A stretch of DNA of 25,000 nt. It comes from Prorocentrum cordatum (taxonomy: Eukaryota; Sar; Dinophyceae; Prorocentrales; Prorocentraceae). Shown here piece after piece: positions 8,118 through 15,575 of this stretch. The DNA lies in the NCBI GenBank assembly GCA_963575745.1, contig CAUYUJ010018492.1:10001-35000 (forward strand), read 5' to 3'. How positions within the stretch are numbered: the stretch's first letter is position 1; every line of letters begins with the position of its first letter. The notes beneath the pieces were generated by a model that worked only from the letters and a program-made list of their open reading frames with translations, had not been told where the DNA came from and made no database searches. A program made the translations under genes and the position numbers.

Positions 8118-8591
8118 CAACTGCTCCCCGGGCCCCTCCCGAGGTGCGCCCTGACCCACATGTCGACGCGCCTCCCGGCGGGGGCGACGAGGCCCTCCCA
8201 CGAGGCCCACCGAGGGGAAGCCGAGGGCAGGGCCGCGGCATCGGCGGGCGGCCTTCGGGCCGGAGCTCGGCGGCCCGGCGGCCGCTTGGGGGGCGAGGCG
8301 GGCGCCCCTCCGGGGAGAGCGCTCTCGGCGAGAGGCGCGGCCGCTGGAAAGCGCCCCGCTTGCCGTCGCTCGTACGCCCAGATCCCGTGCATTCTTCGGT
8401 TTCGCGCGTGTTTCTCTTTTGCTCGATGCTCCTGGAGGCTGCTCGATGGTTCTCGCCGAGAAAAAATGCACAGGTCCGAGCGATACCAAGCCCGAGGCTG
8501 GAAGCCCACCGAGCACCGGCGAGCACGTCCGCCATCCGCAGCCCTCGAGAACCCTCGAGACCTCGGGACCTCGACGGCCCTCCTCTTTCGA
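8118..8591. other. Unassigned GC-rich stretch
   Basis: Very GC-rich, open in several frames on both strands because stops are rare at this composition. No domain, coiled coil with clear heptads or repeat is seen. Multiple CTCGAG/CTCGA words occur at 8540-8580. A coding exon cannot be excluded. Confidence 0.35.
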
Positions 8592-8734
8592 CGAGCGCGT
8601 TCCGCTACTCGCAGAGGAACTACTCGCAAATGTCCTGGATCCCCCGCGGGGGATCTGCGATAAATTGCATCGAAGCAGACAAGAGCTTTCGGACGTTTGC
8701 GAGTAGGCACTCTGCGAGTAGTGGAACGCGCTCG
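8592..8734. mobile_element. Foldback TIR element with palindromic centre
   Basis: The arms 8592-8635 and 8691-8734 are inverted repeats matching at about 39 of 44 positions, with outer word CGAGCGCGTTCC. Between them, next to the left arm, is the perfect 18-bp palindrome GATCCCCCGCGGGGGATC (8638-8655). The unit is 143 bp and non-coding. No flanking target duplication is seen. Confidence 0.75.
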
Positions 8735-9015
8735 GCGACTCTTGGCCGACCGGATCACCGACTCCCCCTCCGATCACCGCTCTTGCCCGCAAGTGCGGGG
8801 GGAGGGGCTACGTGCCACGTGCCGTCGAGCGCACTTTTTGTCATGCCCGGCCATCGCGGGCGTCATGGGGGAGGAGGGGTGGGTGGGCGGGACGGGGCGC
8901 AGCGTAGCGCCCCCCGCGCCCCCCTCAGGCTGCGGTGCCAGACGCACCGCGGCAGTGCTGGGGGGACGCACTGAGGGCGGGAGCTGCGGCAGTGCTGGGG
9001 ACGCACTGAGGGGGG
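8735..9015. other. Unassigned GC-rich stretch with a local duplication
   Basis: No gene is supported. A short direct duplication, GCGGCAGTGCTGGGG...ACGCACTGAGG, occurs at about 8949-8974 and 8985-9010. It ends at the family B element. Confidence 0.45.
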
Positions 9016-9224
9016 TAGCGTTACCAGAAAAGAAAAAACGCTATAAACATACGCTCCGCGCGGATTTCTTGGAGCTGCGCCGGACCCCCCTCACTGGCGC
9101 GCGCGCCGGGCGCCAGGGGCGGCGCTGGAGGCGCCGCCAGGGGGGCCCAGCGCGGATCCAAGAACCCCGCGCGGAGCGCCACCAGTATATGTTTATAGCG
9201 CTTTTTCTTCTTCGAGGTACGCTA
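9016..9224. mobile_element. Family B foldback element, long copy
   Basis: The termini are inverted: the left begins TAGCGTTACC and continues to AAAAACGCTATAAACATA and CGCTCCGCGCG; the right is the matching inverse ending GGTACGCTA. Arms are about 45-50 bp. The centre is extremely GC-rich and resembles 1251-1293. It is followed by a GGGGGAGGAGG spacer and a family A element, an order repeated in the next block. Confidence 0.75.
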
Positions 9225-9251
9225 TGGGGGGGGAGGAGGAGGTAGGGGGGA

Positions 9252-9408
9252 GGCTAGGGTTAAGTCGGGCCTGTCCCTCTACAGGAAGAATATGCAAAAG
9301 CAGTCAAAAAATAGTCTGGGGACGATGTTTTGACCATTCTTTGACTAATTTGCTTTCTTTCCGCCAAAGACCGCCTGTATGGGGGACATGCCCGACCTAA
9401 GGCTAGGG
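9252..9408 (+). mobile_element. Family A short TIR element, intact, with perfect 8-bp target duplication
   Basis: The element proper is 9260-9400 (141 bp). It starts TTAAGTCGGGCCTGTCCC and ends GGGACATGCCCGACCTAA, giving terminal inverted repeats of roughly 25-30 bp. GGCTAGGG flanks it on both sides (9252-9259 and 9401-9408). The interior is AT-rich and non-coding. This is the reference copy for the family. Confidence 0.9.
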
Positions 9409-9410
9409 GG

Positions 9411-9440
9411 CATAGCGCGCGTTATGACCCAGAGGGTAAC
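9411..9440 (+). repeat. Junction repeat with near-palindrome, copy 1
   Basis: The segment CATAGCGCGCGTTATG plus a CCCAGAGGGTA tail is repeated at 9900-9929 with two substitutions. ATAGCGCGCGTTAT is almost perfectly self-complementary. It marks the join between composite block copies. Confidence 0.8.
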
Positions 9441-9521
9441 AAAAAACGCTATAAACATACGTTCCGCGCGGAACGCCACAAATCTCTGTTTATAGCGTTT
9501 TTTCTTCTTCGTGGTACGCTA
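9436..9521. mobile_element. Family B foldback element, short copy
   Basis: The same termini as 9016-9224 are present (AAAAAACGCTATAAACATACG and the inverse ending GGTACGCTA), but the GC-rich centre is reduced to the palindrome GTTCCGCGCGGAAC. It is 86 bp long and can fold over almost its full length. Confidence 0.8.
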
Positions 9522-9548
9522 TGGGGGGGAGGAGGGAGGGATGGGGGA

Positions 9549-9675
9549 GGCTAGGGAATATTCACAAACAGTCAAAAAATAGTCGGGGGGCGATGTTTTG
9601 AACATGTTTTGTCAATTTCCAGTTTTTTCATCGAAAAGCCGCCTGTAGGGGGACATGCCCGACCTAAGGCTAGGG
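9549..9675 (+). mobile_element. Family A element with left terminus deleted
   Basis: It is flanked by GGCTAGGG on both sides (9549-9556 and 9668-9675), the same octamer as the copy at 9252-9408. The right terminus is intact, but the first 29 or so bases of the left terminus are missing. The same target octamer and matching neighbours show it arose by segmental duplication, not by a separate insertion. Confidence 0.85.
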
Positions 9676-9782
9676 TTGTGGATGACATGACAAAGGACAC
9701 TCTAACAATCTTATCACTGAATTAAAGATGCGTGTACAATGTGTAAAGCATGTTCTAAAAATGTGTCAAACCTGTCTTTACA

Positions 9783-9828
<46 letters not shown>

Positions 9829-9898
9829 ATATAATGTTTGTTAGACATCTGGAAATTATTTGGCAGCCTGTTTCCTCTCCATTAATCGACTTCCACAA
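9676..9898 (+). mobile_element. Family C short TIR element, copy 2
   Basis: It aligns with 7680-7871 at both ends: TTGTGGATGACATGACAAAGGACACTCTAAC on the left in pieces, and AGACATCTGGAAAT...CTCTCCATTAATCGACTTCCACAA on the right in pieces. It begins directly after the GGCTAGGG octamer of the preceding family A element. The right flank is GCATAGCG, so there is no matching target duplication. The interior contains an AT microsatellite. Confidence 0.75.
9785..9834. repeat. (AT)n microsatellite
   Basis: About 50 bases of alternating AT with one phase change (ATATTATAT) sit inside the family C element. It probably expanded after insertion. Confidence 0.95.
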
Positions 9899-9899
9899 G

Positions 9900-9929
9900 C
9901 ATAGCGCGCGTTATGGCCCAGAGGGTAGC
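9900..9929 (+). repeat. Junction repeat with near-palindrome, copy 2
   Basis: A second copy of the 9411-9440 segment, indicating a third, truncated copy of the composite block after the family C insertion. Confidence 0.75.
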
Positions 9930-9949
9930 ATAAAACACTCTCGCTGTTC

Positions 9950-10075
9950 GCTCCCGGGGCGGTGGGTCCCCTCGCCGTCGGCGGCCTGCGGGTCGGCCGC
10001 CTCCCCGCCGAGCCGGGCGAGCTGGGCCCGGAGCCCGGCCGCCGCGGCCTCGGCCTCCTTCGAGCAGGGGATCGG
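9950..10075 (-). CDS. Candidate coiled-coil exon
   Basis: The minus-strand frame reads CSKEAEAAAAGLRAQLARLG and then GEAADPQAADGEG. This is an alanine-rich helix with leucines and charged residues at coiled-coil-like spacing. A possible acceptor, CTGCTCGAAG, lies just before the first Glu at 10057; it has a weak pyrimidine tract. The frame meets a stop near 9915 inside the junction repeat, so an exon would have to end before that. There is no start codon, and function is unknown. It may belong with the other minus-strand coiled-coil segments in the window. Confidence 0.35.
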
Positions 10076-10106
10076 CCACAGCATCGCTCTGCGCCAAGGC
10101 TGATCT

Positions 10107-10226
10107 TCTCCTCCTCCTCCTCCTCCTCCTCCTCGGAGGAGGAGGAGGACAAGGAGCAGGAGCAGGAGGAGGAGGAGGAGGAGGAGGAGGAGGGGGAGGA
10201 GGAGGAGGAACAGGAAGAGGAAGAGT
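10107..10226. repeat. TCC array switching to a GGA array
   Basis: A (CTC)n run (10107-10131) turns directly into (GAG)n (10132-10226), so the centre is a perfect palindrome of the two strands. The rest has CAGGA, GGGGA and GAA interruptions. The switch could extrude as a cruciform. Confidence 0.9.
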
Positions 10227-10234
10227 CGAGTCTT

Positions 10235-10394
10235 GCGTGGAATGCTCGCAGATCAACGAGCACCCTGCGCACGTCTCTCGTGAATTTGACGGGGAAGTCG
10301 ACGTTGGGGTGAATCCCAGTTCTGTGGTCGATCCCCCCTCGACGCCTGGGCGCGCTGGATGGCGGCGGCCAGGCTGGCGGCCGCGCCCTCGTAC
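10235..10394 (-). CDS. Candidate exon(s), two overlapping minus-strand frames
   Basis: After a good acceptor-like site (GGCTTCGCCTCAG, ending at 10395) the minus strand reads YEGAAASLAAAIQRAQASR, a helix. In a second frame from about 10330 it reads GIHPNVDFPVKFTRDVRRVL and continues VDLRAFHARL, which has balanced composition, mostly C or G at third positions and looks like true protein. The two frames would need a frameshift or a very short intron to join. The second runs into poly-Ser encoded by the neighbouring array. I do not recognise a family. Confidence 0.35.
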
Positions 10395-10440
10395 CTGAGG
10401 CGAAGCCAGGACGAGGATATAAATTCGGGGTGGATGCAGT

Positions 10441-10558
10441 AGGAGGAGGAGGAGGGGGAGGAGGAGGAGCAGGAGGAGGAGGAGGAGGAGGAGGAGGAGG
10501 AGGAGGAGGAGGAAGAGGAGGAGGAGGAGGAGGAGGAGGAGGAGGAGGAAGAGGAGGG
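10441..10558 (+). repeat. (GGA)n purine array
   Basis: Mostly perfect GGA with GAGCA and GAAGA interruptions, all purines on the plus strand. A motif at 10407-10437 just before it (GACGAGGATATAAATTCGGG) is repeated at 10864-10881. Confidence 0.95.
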
Positions 10559-10667
10559 CGGGCGGGTTGAGACAATGGCGGCTCTCCCGCTCACAGCCGT
10601 GGCGACGAGAACCCTTCAGGGAGGCGGAGGACCGCCGCTATCTCGCAGAGGCGGACAAACGGCGCGG

Positions 10668-10854
10668 CCGGTACAGTGGAAACCAGTCCACAAGAGACCT
10701 TCCACAAGAAGCCCAACCCTGAGACCCCAGGACGCAGATGGATTTCTTGGTGTGGGAACGCCGCGCTCTCTATAGCAAAACCATCAACACCCAAGAAAAC
10801 AAGGGCACGTTGGAGGCGAACAAGGGGTTTCTTGACATGGGCTTCCACTGTAAG
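10668..10854 (+). mobile_element. Dispersed repeat family D, copy 2, with short inverted ends
   Basis: The unit aligns with 527-714. Its ends are ACAGTGGAA (from 10673) and TTCCACTGT (to about 10853), a 9-bp perfect inverted pair, which suggests a short non-autonomous DNA element of about 180 bp. The flanks do not show a clear target duplication. Internal AAGAARCCCA and TTTCTTG words are also inverted relative to each other. Confidence 0.6.
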
Positions 10855-11558
10855 ACGGAGCCAAGACGAGGATCAATTCGGGGGTGGATAAATCGAGAAC
10901 TTCTGAGATCCGTCGGCTCTGCAGGATGTATCGGGCGCTGCGGCCTTCTCAGAGCGTTCCAGAACGCTCTGGAACGGATTTTTCCACGTCCTGGCCCAGC
11001 CCGAGTACCTCTCGGGAGGGCGTAATAGGGCGACGACAGAAATACAGATCCGCTGCTTTCTGGCCAGGCCAATCCTGAGCCCAGCAGCGGCGTGTGCGGC
11101 ACGCCCTCCTAGCTCGGCCAGGATGGCGTGCACGCGGCTCCCGGACCCGGGAAGGGCCCGGCCAGGGGGGCAGCGGATATTGTATGGACTTCGTCGCCCG
11201 GCGTAAGGATGGGGTGATGGGGCGCGCAGAGGCATAATTACTAGTACTATATGTCCACCTTGGAGGTGCGCGTCCGACCCGAACATATAGTATACCCATC
11301 TTGTAGTACATCGTTTCCCCAGCGGTGTGGCCAGAAAGTGCCACGACGCATGCACTATAACATTTCTCGGCGCGCGCGTCGCCCCTGGGGGGGCGACGCA
11401 CATGCAGTGCAAGTTTTTTTTTTTTGGGGGGGGGGCTCAGGGGGGCCCCAGGGGGCTTCCACGGGGCGCCGGCGAAAAGCTATCGGAAGACGGCGGGCGC
11501 CTAAGGCGGCCGGCGGCGAGAAATCTACTACTGGACCATGCGGGGAGCAGCGGCGCAC
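10855..11558. other. Non-genic stretch with hairpins; one weak exon candidate
   Basis: 10858-10893 repeats 10405-10440. At about 10955-10976 CGTTCCAGAACGCTCTGGAACG in pieces forms a near-palindrome. At 11244-11291 TACTATATGT and ACATATAGTA are a perfect 10-bp inverted pair. On the minus strand 11140-11050 a helix-like frame reads SRVHAILAELGGRAAHAAAG, which may be an exon but has no further support. Poly-T and poly-G runs lie at 11415-11440. A 16-bp direct duplication (CTCAGAAGATGCACC) sits at 11559-11590. Confidence 0.4.
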
Positions 11559-11559
11559 C

Positions 11560-11870
11560 TCAGAAGATGCACCTCAGAAGATGCACCGAGGGTAGCAGCG
11601 GCGATGACGACGAGCAGAGCCTTGATGAAAGGACCTCCAAACGCGGAACACGCCCATGACGGAGCGGCGGGCAATGGCGAGCAGAGCCTTGCAGGAAGGA
11701 CCTCCGGCCACAAAGATGCCCACGGAGCGGCCGGCAATGACGAACTGAGCCTCGTGGAAGGACCTCCGAACGTGAACGTGCCGATGTAGGGGCGGCCGAG
11801 ACTGACGAAATGAGCCTTGCAGAAAGGACCTCCGAACGAATGCCTGACCAGAGAAGAGCATGGTGAGTGC
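11560..11870. repeat. Tandem repeat, units of 62-67 bp
   Basis: The anchor word GGACCTCC recurs at 11631, 11698, 11760 and 11826, with shared blocks GGAGCGGC, GGCAATG and GAGCCTTG between. Four diverged units are seen. Minus-strand frames stay open across the array and read repeated RRSF / GGPF words. Unequal unit lengths shift the frame, so a repeat protein is not supported. Confidence 0.85.
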
Positions 11871-12045
11871 CAGAAGTCCTCGGGAGGACACATTTAGATT
11901 GTGTAGGTGACGCCGAAGTGCCCCGATAACTGAAAGCAGCCTGCGCATGGCCGGCGCCGCCGCCTCGGCGACGGGGCAGGGGCGCACGGGGGGCGCGATC
12001 AGCGGAGCTCGGGGCGGTCGCCAAAAAACATCATGCCGAGGCGCG
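11871..12045. other. Spacer, nothing recognised
   Basis: A short stretch between the tandem array and the 3' end of the minus-strand candidate gene. It is GC-rich with no motif seen. Confidence 0.4.
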
Positions 12046-14542
12046 TCAAGCAGACGAACCCGTGAATTCAGAGATGCCGCCGCGGGTACGCATTGCCTGC
12101 GCAGCCGCTGCGTGCGCCACCCCTCGTCGCAGCAGCAAGCGATCCCGTCGGTCCGTGCCCCTGCGCTGCAGGCGCTCCGCGCTGTGGTCTAGTCGTTCCA
12201 GAATGGTGCGGGCCTCCACCCCGTTCTCGTTCCATGTCCTGATCTTCGCCAACACGGCTAAGTATTCCGCGCTGTACTGCTGCTGCGAGCGCGAGGGGCC
12301 CGACGGGCCAGACGACGCAGAGGTGTAGCTCACGACGGCCTGCGCTCGGGGCCCGGCGCCGGGCCGGGCGACGGGCAGGGCGCTGGCCGATGCGCCGGGC
12401 TGGCAGCCGGGCAGGGCGCCGGCCTCCCAGCCGGGCAGAGCGCTGGGCTGGGCGCCGGCCGCGCAGCCGGGCAGGGCGCCGGGCTGCAGGCGTCCGCGGG
12501 GGCGCTGGGCTCGCAGCCGGGCAGCGCGCCGGGCAGCGTCGCTGGGCAGGCTGCCAGGCAGGGCGCCAGCCTCGCTGCAGGGCAGGGTGCCGGGCTGGGC
12601 GTCGGCTGGGGCGCCCGGCGTGCAGCCGTGCAAGGCGCCGGGCTGGTAGCCGGGTAGGGCGCTGGGCCGGTCGGCCGGGGCGCCGGGCTGGCACCTGGGC
12701 AGGGCGTCGGGCTGGGCGTCGCCAGAGGCGCTGGGTTGGCAGCCGGGCAGGGCGCCAGGCTGCGCGCCGGGCAGGGCGCCAGGCTGGGCGTCAGCGGGGG
12801 CGCCGGGCTCGCAGCCGGGCAGGGCTCCGAGCTGGGCGTCGGCTGGGGCGCCACGCTGCTGGTCGCCGGGCAGGGCGTCGCTGAGCAGGCAGGCAGGGCC
12901 GGCAGGGCGCCAGCCTCGCTGCAGGGCAGGGTGCTGGGCTGGGCGTCGGCTGGGGCGCCCGGCGTGCCACCGCGCAGGGCGCCGGGCTGGTAGCCGGGTA
13001 GGGCGCTGGGCCGGTCGGCCGGGGCGCCGGGCTGGCAGCCGGGCAGGGCGTCGGGCTGGGCGTCGCTGCAGGCGCTGGGTTGGCAGCCGGGCAGGGCGCC
13101 GGGCTGCGCGCCGGGCAGGGCGCCAGGCTGAGCGTCAGCGGGGGCGCCGTGCTCGCAGCCGGGCAGGGCGCCGAGCTGGGCTGGGGCGCCAGGCTGCTGG
13201 TAGCAGGGCAGGGCGCCGGGCTTGCAGCCGGGCTGGGCGTCGCTGGGCAGAAACCCAGGCAGGGCGCCAGCCACGCCGCAGGGCAGGGTGCTGGGCTGGG
13301 CGTCGGCCGGGGCGCCCGGCGAGCAGCCGTGCAGGGCGCCGGGCTGGTAGCCGGGCAGGGCGCTGGGCCGAGCGTCAGCCGGGGCGCCGGGCTGGCAGCC
13401 GGGCAGGGCGTCGGGCTGGGCGTCGCCGGGGGCGCCGTGATCCCAGCCTGGCAGGGCGCTGGGCTGGGTGTCGGCCGGGGCGCCTGGCTGCTGGTAGCTG
13501 GGCAGGGCGCCGGGCTCGCAGCCGGGCTGGACTCCGGGCGGCTGGCAGCCAGGCAGGGCGTCGGGCCGAGCGTCGGTCGGGGCGGCGGTCGTGCAGTGCC
13601 AGCGGGGCAGGGCGCCGGGCTGGCCGCTGGGCAGGGCGCTGGGCCGAACGTCGGCTGGGGCGCCTGGATGGCAGCTGGGCAGGGCGTCGGGCCGGGCTCC
13701 AGGCAGGGAGCCAGGCTGGGCGTCTGCGGGGGCGCCAGGTTCGCCGCAGCCGGGCGTCCCGGCCGACGCCTGGGCGGCCTCCGCGCCGAGCGGGGCGCCG
13801 AGCCGCAGGCGAAGGGGGAAGACTTCCAGGGATCCGCCCGGGGCGGCGAGGTACCTTTCCAGGAGGCCGATGGGAACCAGGGCGTCATGATACCAAGCTT
13901 GCAGCAAATCGCCCCCGCAAGGAGCGTGCTCCTGCCGTGTCTGCTCATGAGCATCATCATCACCAACATCATCCACGGCGAGGTCGAAGCTTCTGGGGTT
14001 GCCTATGCCAGCGGCGGCGAGCCCATCTCCTCGTCCAGGGCGTCCGGCTGTGAGGCCAGCTCCTCGTCCGGGGGGTCCCAGTTCGGCACGAAGTCCGGCT
14101 CGAAGTACAGATCCGCCTCCAGTGGCGTCGGGGGTCTCTCTGCGCCGCTTCGGGCCAACTTCGGCGCCGGGCACCAGCGTACCACGTCGTCCGCGTACAC
14201 TGTCACCCGCGGGGCAGCCGAGGCGGAGGCCCTGTCGGTGACCGTCGCTGGGCAAGGCGTCGGATCGGCCAGCTGACCCAGAGCCGTACTCGAAGGCTGA
14301 CTGGGTGCCGGGGAGGGCGCCTGGAAACGTTGCGCACGAATCTCCCGCTTCGTCTGTTCGATCTGTGCCGTGAGCAATTGGGCATGGAGTCGCGAGGCCT
14401 CAGCCTCCATTGCCGTCAGCATGCTGCTGGAGAGTCGCTTCGCGTGGAGCCTCACTCGTGCCCTCGCCTCCGCCAGCTGCAACTCCAGAAACGCGACGTT
14501 CGCCTGAGTCCCCGGAGTCGCCTCCTGAGTCCGGAGACGCAC
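12046..14542 (-). CDS. Candidate gene: coiled-coil protein with a Pro/Ala/Cys minisatellite region
   Basis: Three minus-strand segments appear to belong together. The first (14542-14003) has a leucine- and alanine-rich helix (FLELQLAEARARVRLHAKRL, then MLTAMEAEASRLHAQLL) predicted to coil, followed by YADDVVRW and an acidic PDFVPNWDPPDEEL stretch. The second (about 14030-12895, another frame) begins NPRSFDLAVDD, has a non-repetitive part with LLQAWYHDALVPIGLLERYL, then repeats with consensus PGAPADAQPxALPGCQ. The third (about 12890-12046, a third frame) carries the last repeats and a unique tail with SAEYLAVLAKIRTWNENG and ARTILERLDHSAERL. Frame changes near 14010 and 12895 are an intron, indels or pseudogene damage. 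Acceptor-like GGACTCAG sits near 14510. No signal peptide or known domain is recognised; the repeats are probably disordered or disulphide-rich. Function is unknown. Confidence 0.5.
12380..13740 (-). repeat. 24/48-bp minisatellite with a roughly 350-bp higher-order period
   Basis: The basic unit on the plus strand is GGGCAGGGCGCCGGGCTGG plus CAGCC, about 24 bp, mostly paired as 48 bp. A rarer unit with GCAGGGCAGGGTG recurs at 12577, 12921 and 13278 (spacing 344 and 357), and the units after each recur in the same order. This shows block duplication of about 14 units. On the minus strand stops are absent in all frames, so indels shift the frame without closing it. Confidence 0.9.
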
Positions 14543-14633
14543 ATACAGTATAAGTATGTTGGGGTGACGCCGAGGTGAGGGCAGTAGTGGGGTTCGAGGA
14601 AAGTCGTTCGAACTGTCCCCTGGGAGAGGGAGT

Positions 14634-14816
14634 TGCTAGCATCAGGTCGGGCATGTCTCCCTACAGGCGGATTCTGGTCGAAAGACGAAACATACGCAAA
14701 CAATGCATCAAACTTGTCGACAAATACTAGAAAAATCGTCCCTAGACCTTATTTTGTGTTTTTGCTATTTTTTATGATTCCTCCTGTAGAGGGACAATCC
14801 CGACTTAACGCTAGCA
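14634..14816 (+). mobile_element. Family A short TIR element with 8-bp target duplication
   Basis: The element proper is 14642-14808 (167 bp). It starts TCAGGTCGGGCATGTC and ends GGGACAATCCCGACTTAA. The flanks are TGCTAGCA (14634-14641) and CGCTAGCA (14809-14816), seven of eight matching. The interior is AT-rich, non-coding and different in length from the 141-bp copy, so this is an independent insertion. Confidence 0.9.
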
Positions 14817-15135
14817 TCCAGCTGGGTTCATTATCTAACCCCACTTTGGGGTAACCCCACCCTCTACGAGCCCCCTGGCCCTCGGGTGCACGTTCTAACA
14901 TCCGAGGACAAAACAAATCATCCTCACAGTAAGCACCCGCACACAAAAGGAGCCGCTTGGCAAGCGCACCCAGTAATGGAATCGAACAGGGCAGGGCTAT
15001 TCAGCAAACGCGCAGGGCCGTGCAAGAAGCGCCATTATGGAGGTCGGGGTGGTTTTCTTTCCTTGGAACATGGGTCCGTGCATCTGGCGCGTGGGCGCCA
15101 TATCTACGGAGGAGGAGGACGACGAGGAGGAAGAG

Positions 15136-15167
<32 letters not shown>

Positions 15168-15352
15168 GGAGGAGCATCGGCATCAGCAGCAGGAGGGAGA
15201 TTCCTGGAGGGAAGGGGCTCCCGACGGCGAGTTGCATTAGGGGGTACTGAGCGCTGAGGAAGCAGCGGGCAGAGACGAGGGGGAGGGAGCGCACTTCGGG
15301 TGCACGCTCACACGGATAAGGAATGAAATGGTTCCGGCGCGTGGGCGCCACA
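14817..15352. other. Mixed non-genic stretch with a GAG array
   Basis: 15110-15178 is an imperfect GAG/GGA array. The word GGCGCGTGGGCGCC followed by AYATC occurs at about 15086-15104 and 15336-15354, a direct repeat 250 bp apart flanking the array. CGGGTGCACG occurs at about 14884 and 15297. No gene is supported. Confidence 0.5.
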
Positions 15353-15575
15353 TCAAGGTGGCCCACGAGGCCCCCAAGACATCACCCAAAACGGCTCAAG
15401 AAAGAGACCCCTATGATGGCCCTTGGAGGCCGCAAAATGGGCCCCCAAGACGGCGGCCTCCGAAGGTGCCAAGCGACACAAGACCGCCCGACGACGGCAC
15501 AAGACGCCCCGAAAACGCACCAACAGGCCCCAAGCAAGCCCCCAAGCAGCCCCAGTCCCCCAAGAGGCACCAAGC
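15353..15575. repeat. CCCAAGAGG-type cryptic repeat array 1
   Basis: Degenerate short units of about 9-12 bases built on CCCCAAGA, GGCCCC and AAGCCCCC. The same sequence type recurs at 18049-18345, 19336-19812 and 21238-21300. The minus strand in such arrays stays open and reads Gly/Leu/Trp/Ser-rich text (GPLGG, GASWG), which I regard as a by-product. Confidence 0.75.

Noticed and set aside
8118-8590. GC-rich open frames as an exon
   Set aside because: All frames on both strands are open at this composition and none stands out by motif or coil pattern.
9252-9408. Family A elements as ready-made introns with GT-AG borders
   Set aside because: The borders between target duplication and element do not offer a GT or GC donor in either direction at 9252 or 14634. 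Introner activity remains only a question for transcript data.
9785-9834. AT tract as a replication origin
   Set aside because: It is a simple microsatellite inside a short mobile element with no other origin feature.
12390-14276. Long plus-strand Gly/Ala/Arg frames over the minisatellite
   Set aside because: They come from the complement of GC-rich repeats without stops. Only the minus strand joins to unique helix-rich sequence at both ends.
15391-15402. GGCTCAAG as a relic of the dinoflagellate spliced leader
   Set aside because: Only the last eight bases fit, the preceding leader sequence is absent, and the word arises naturally in a CCCAAGA-rich array.
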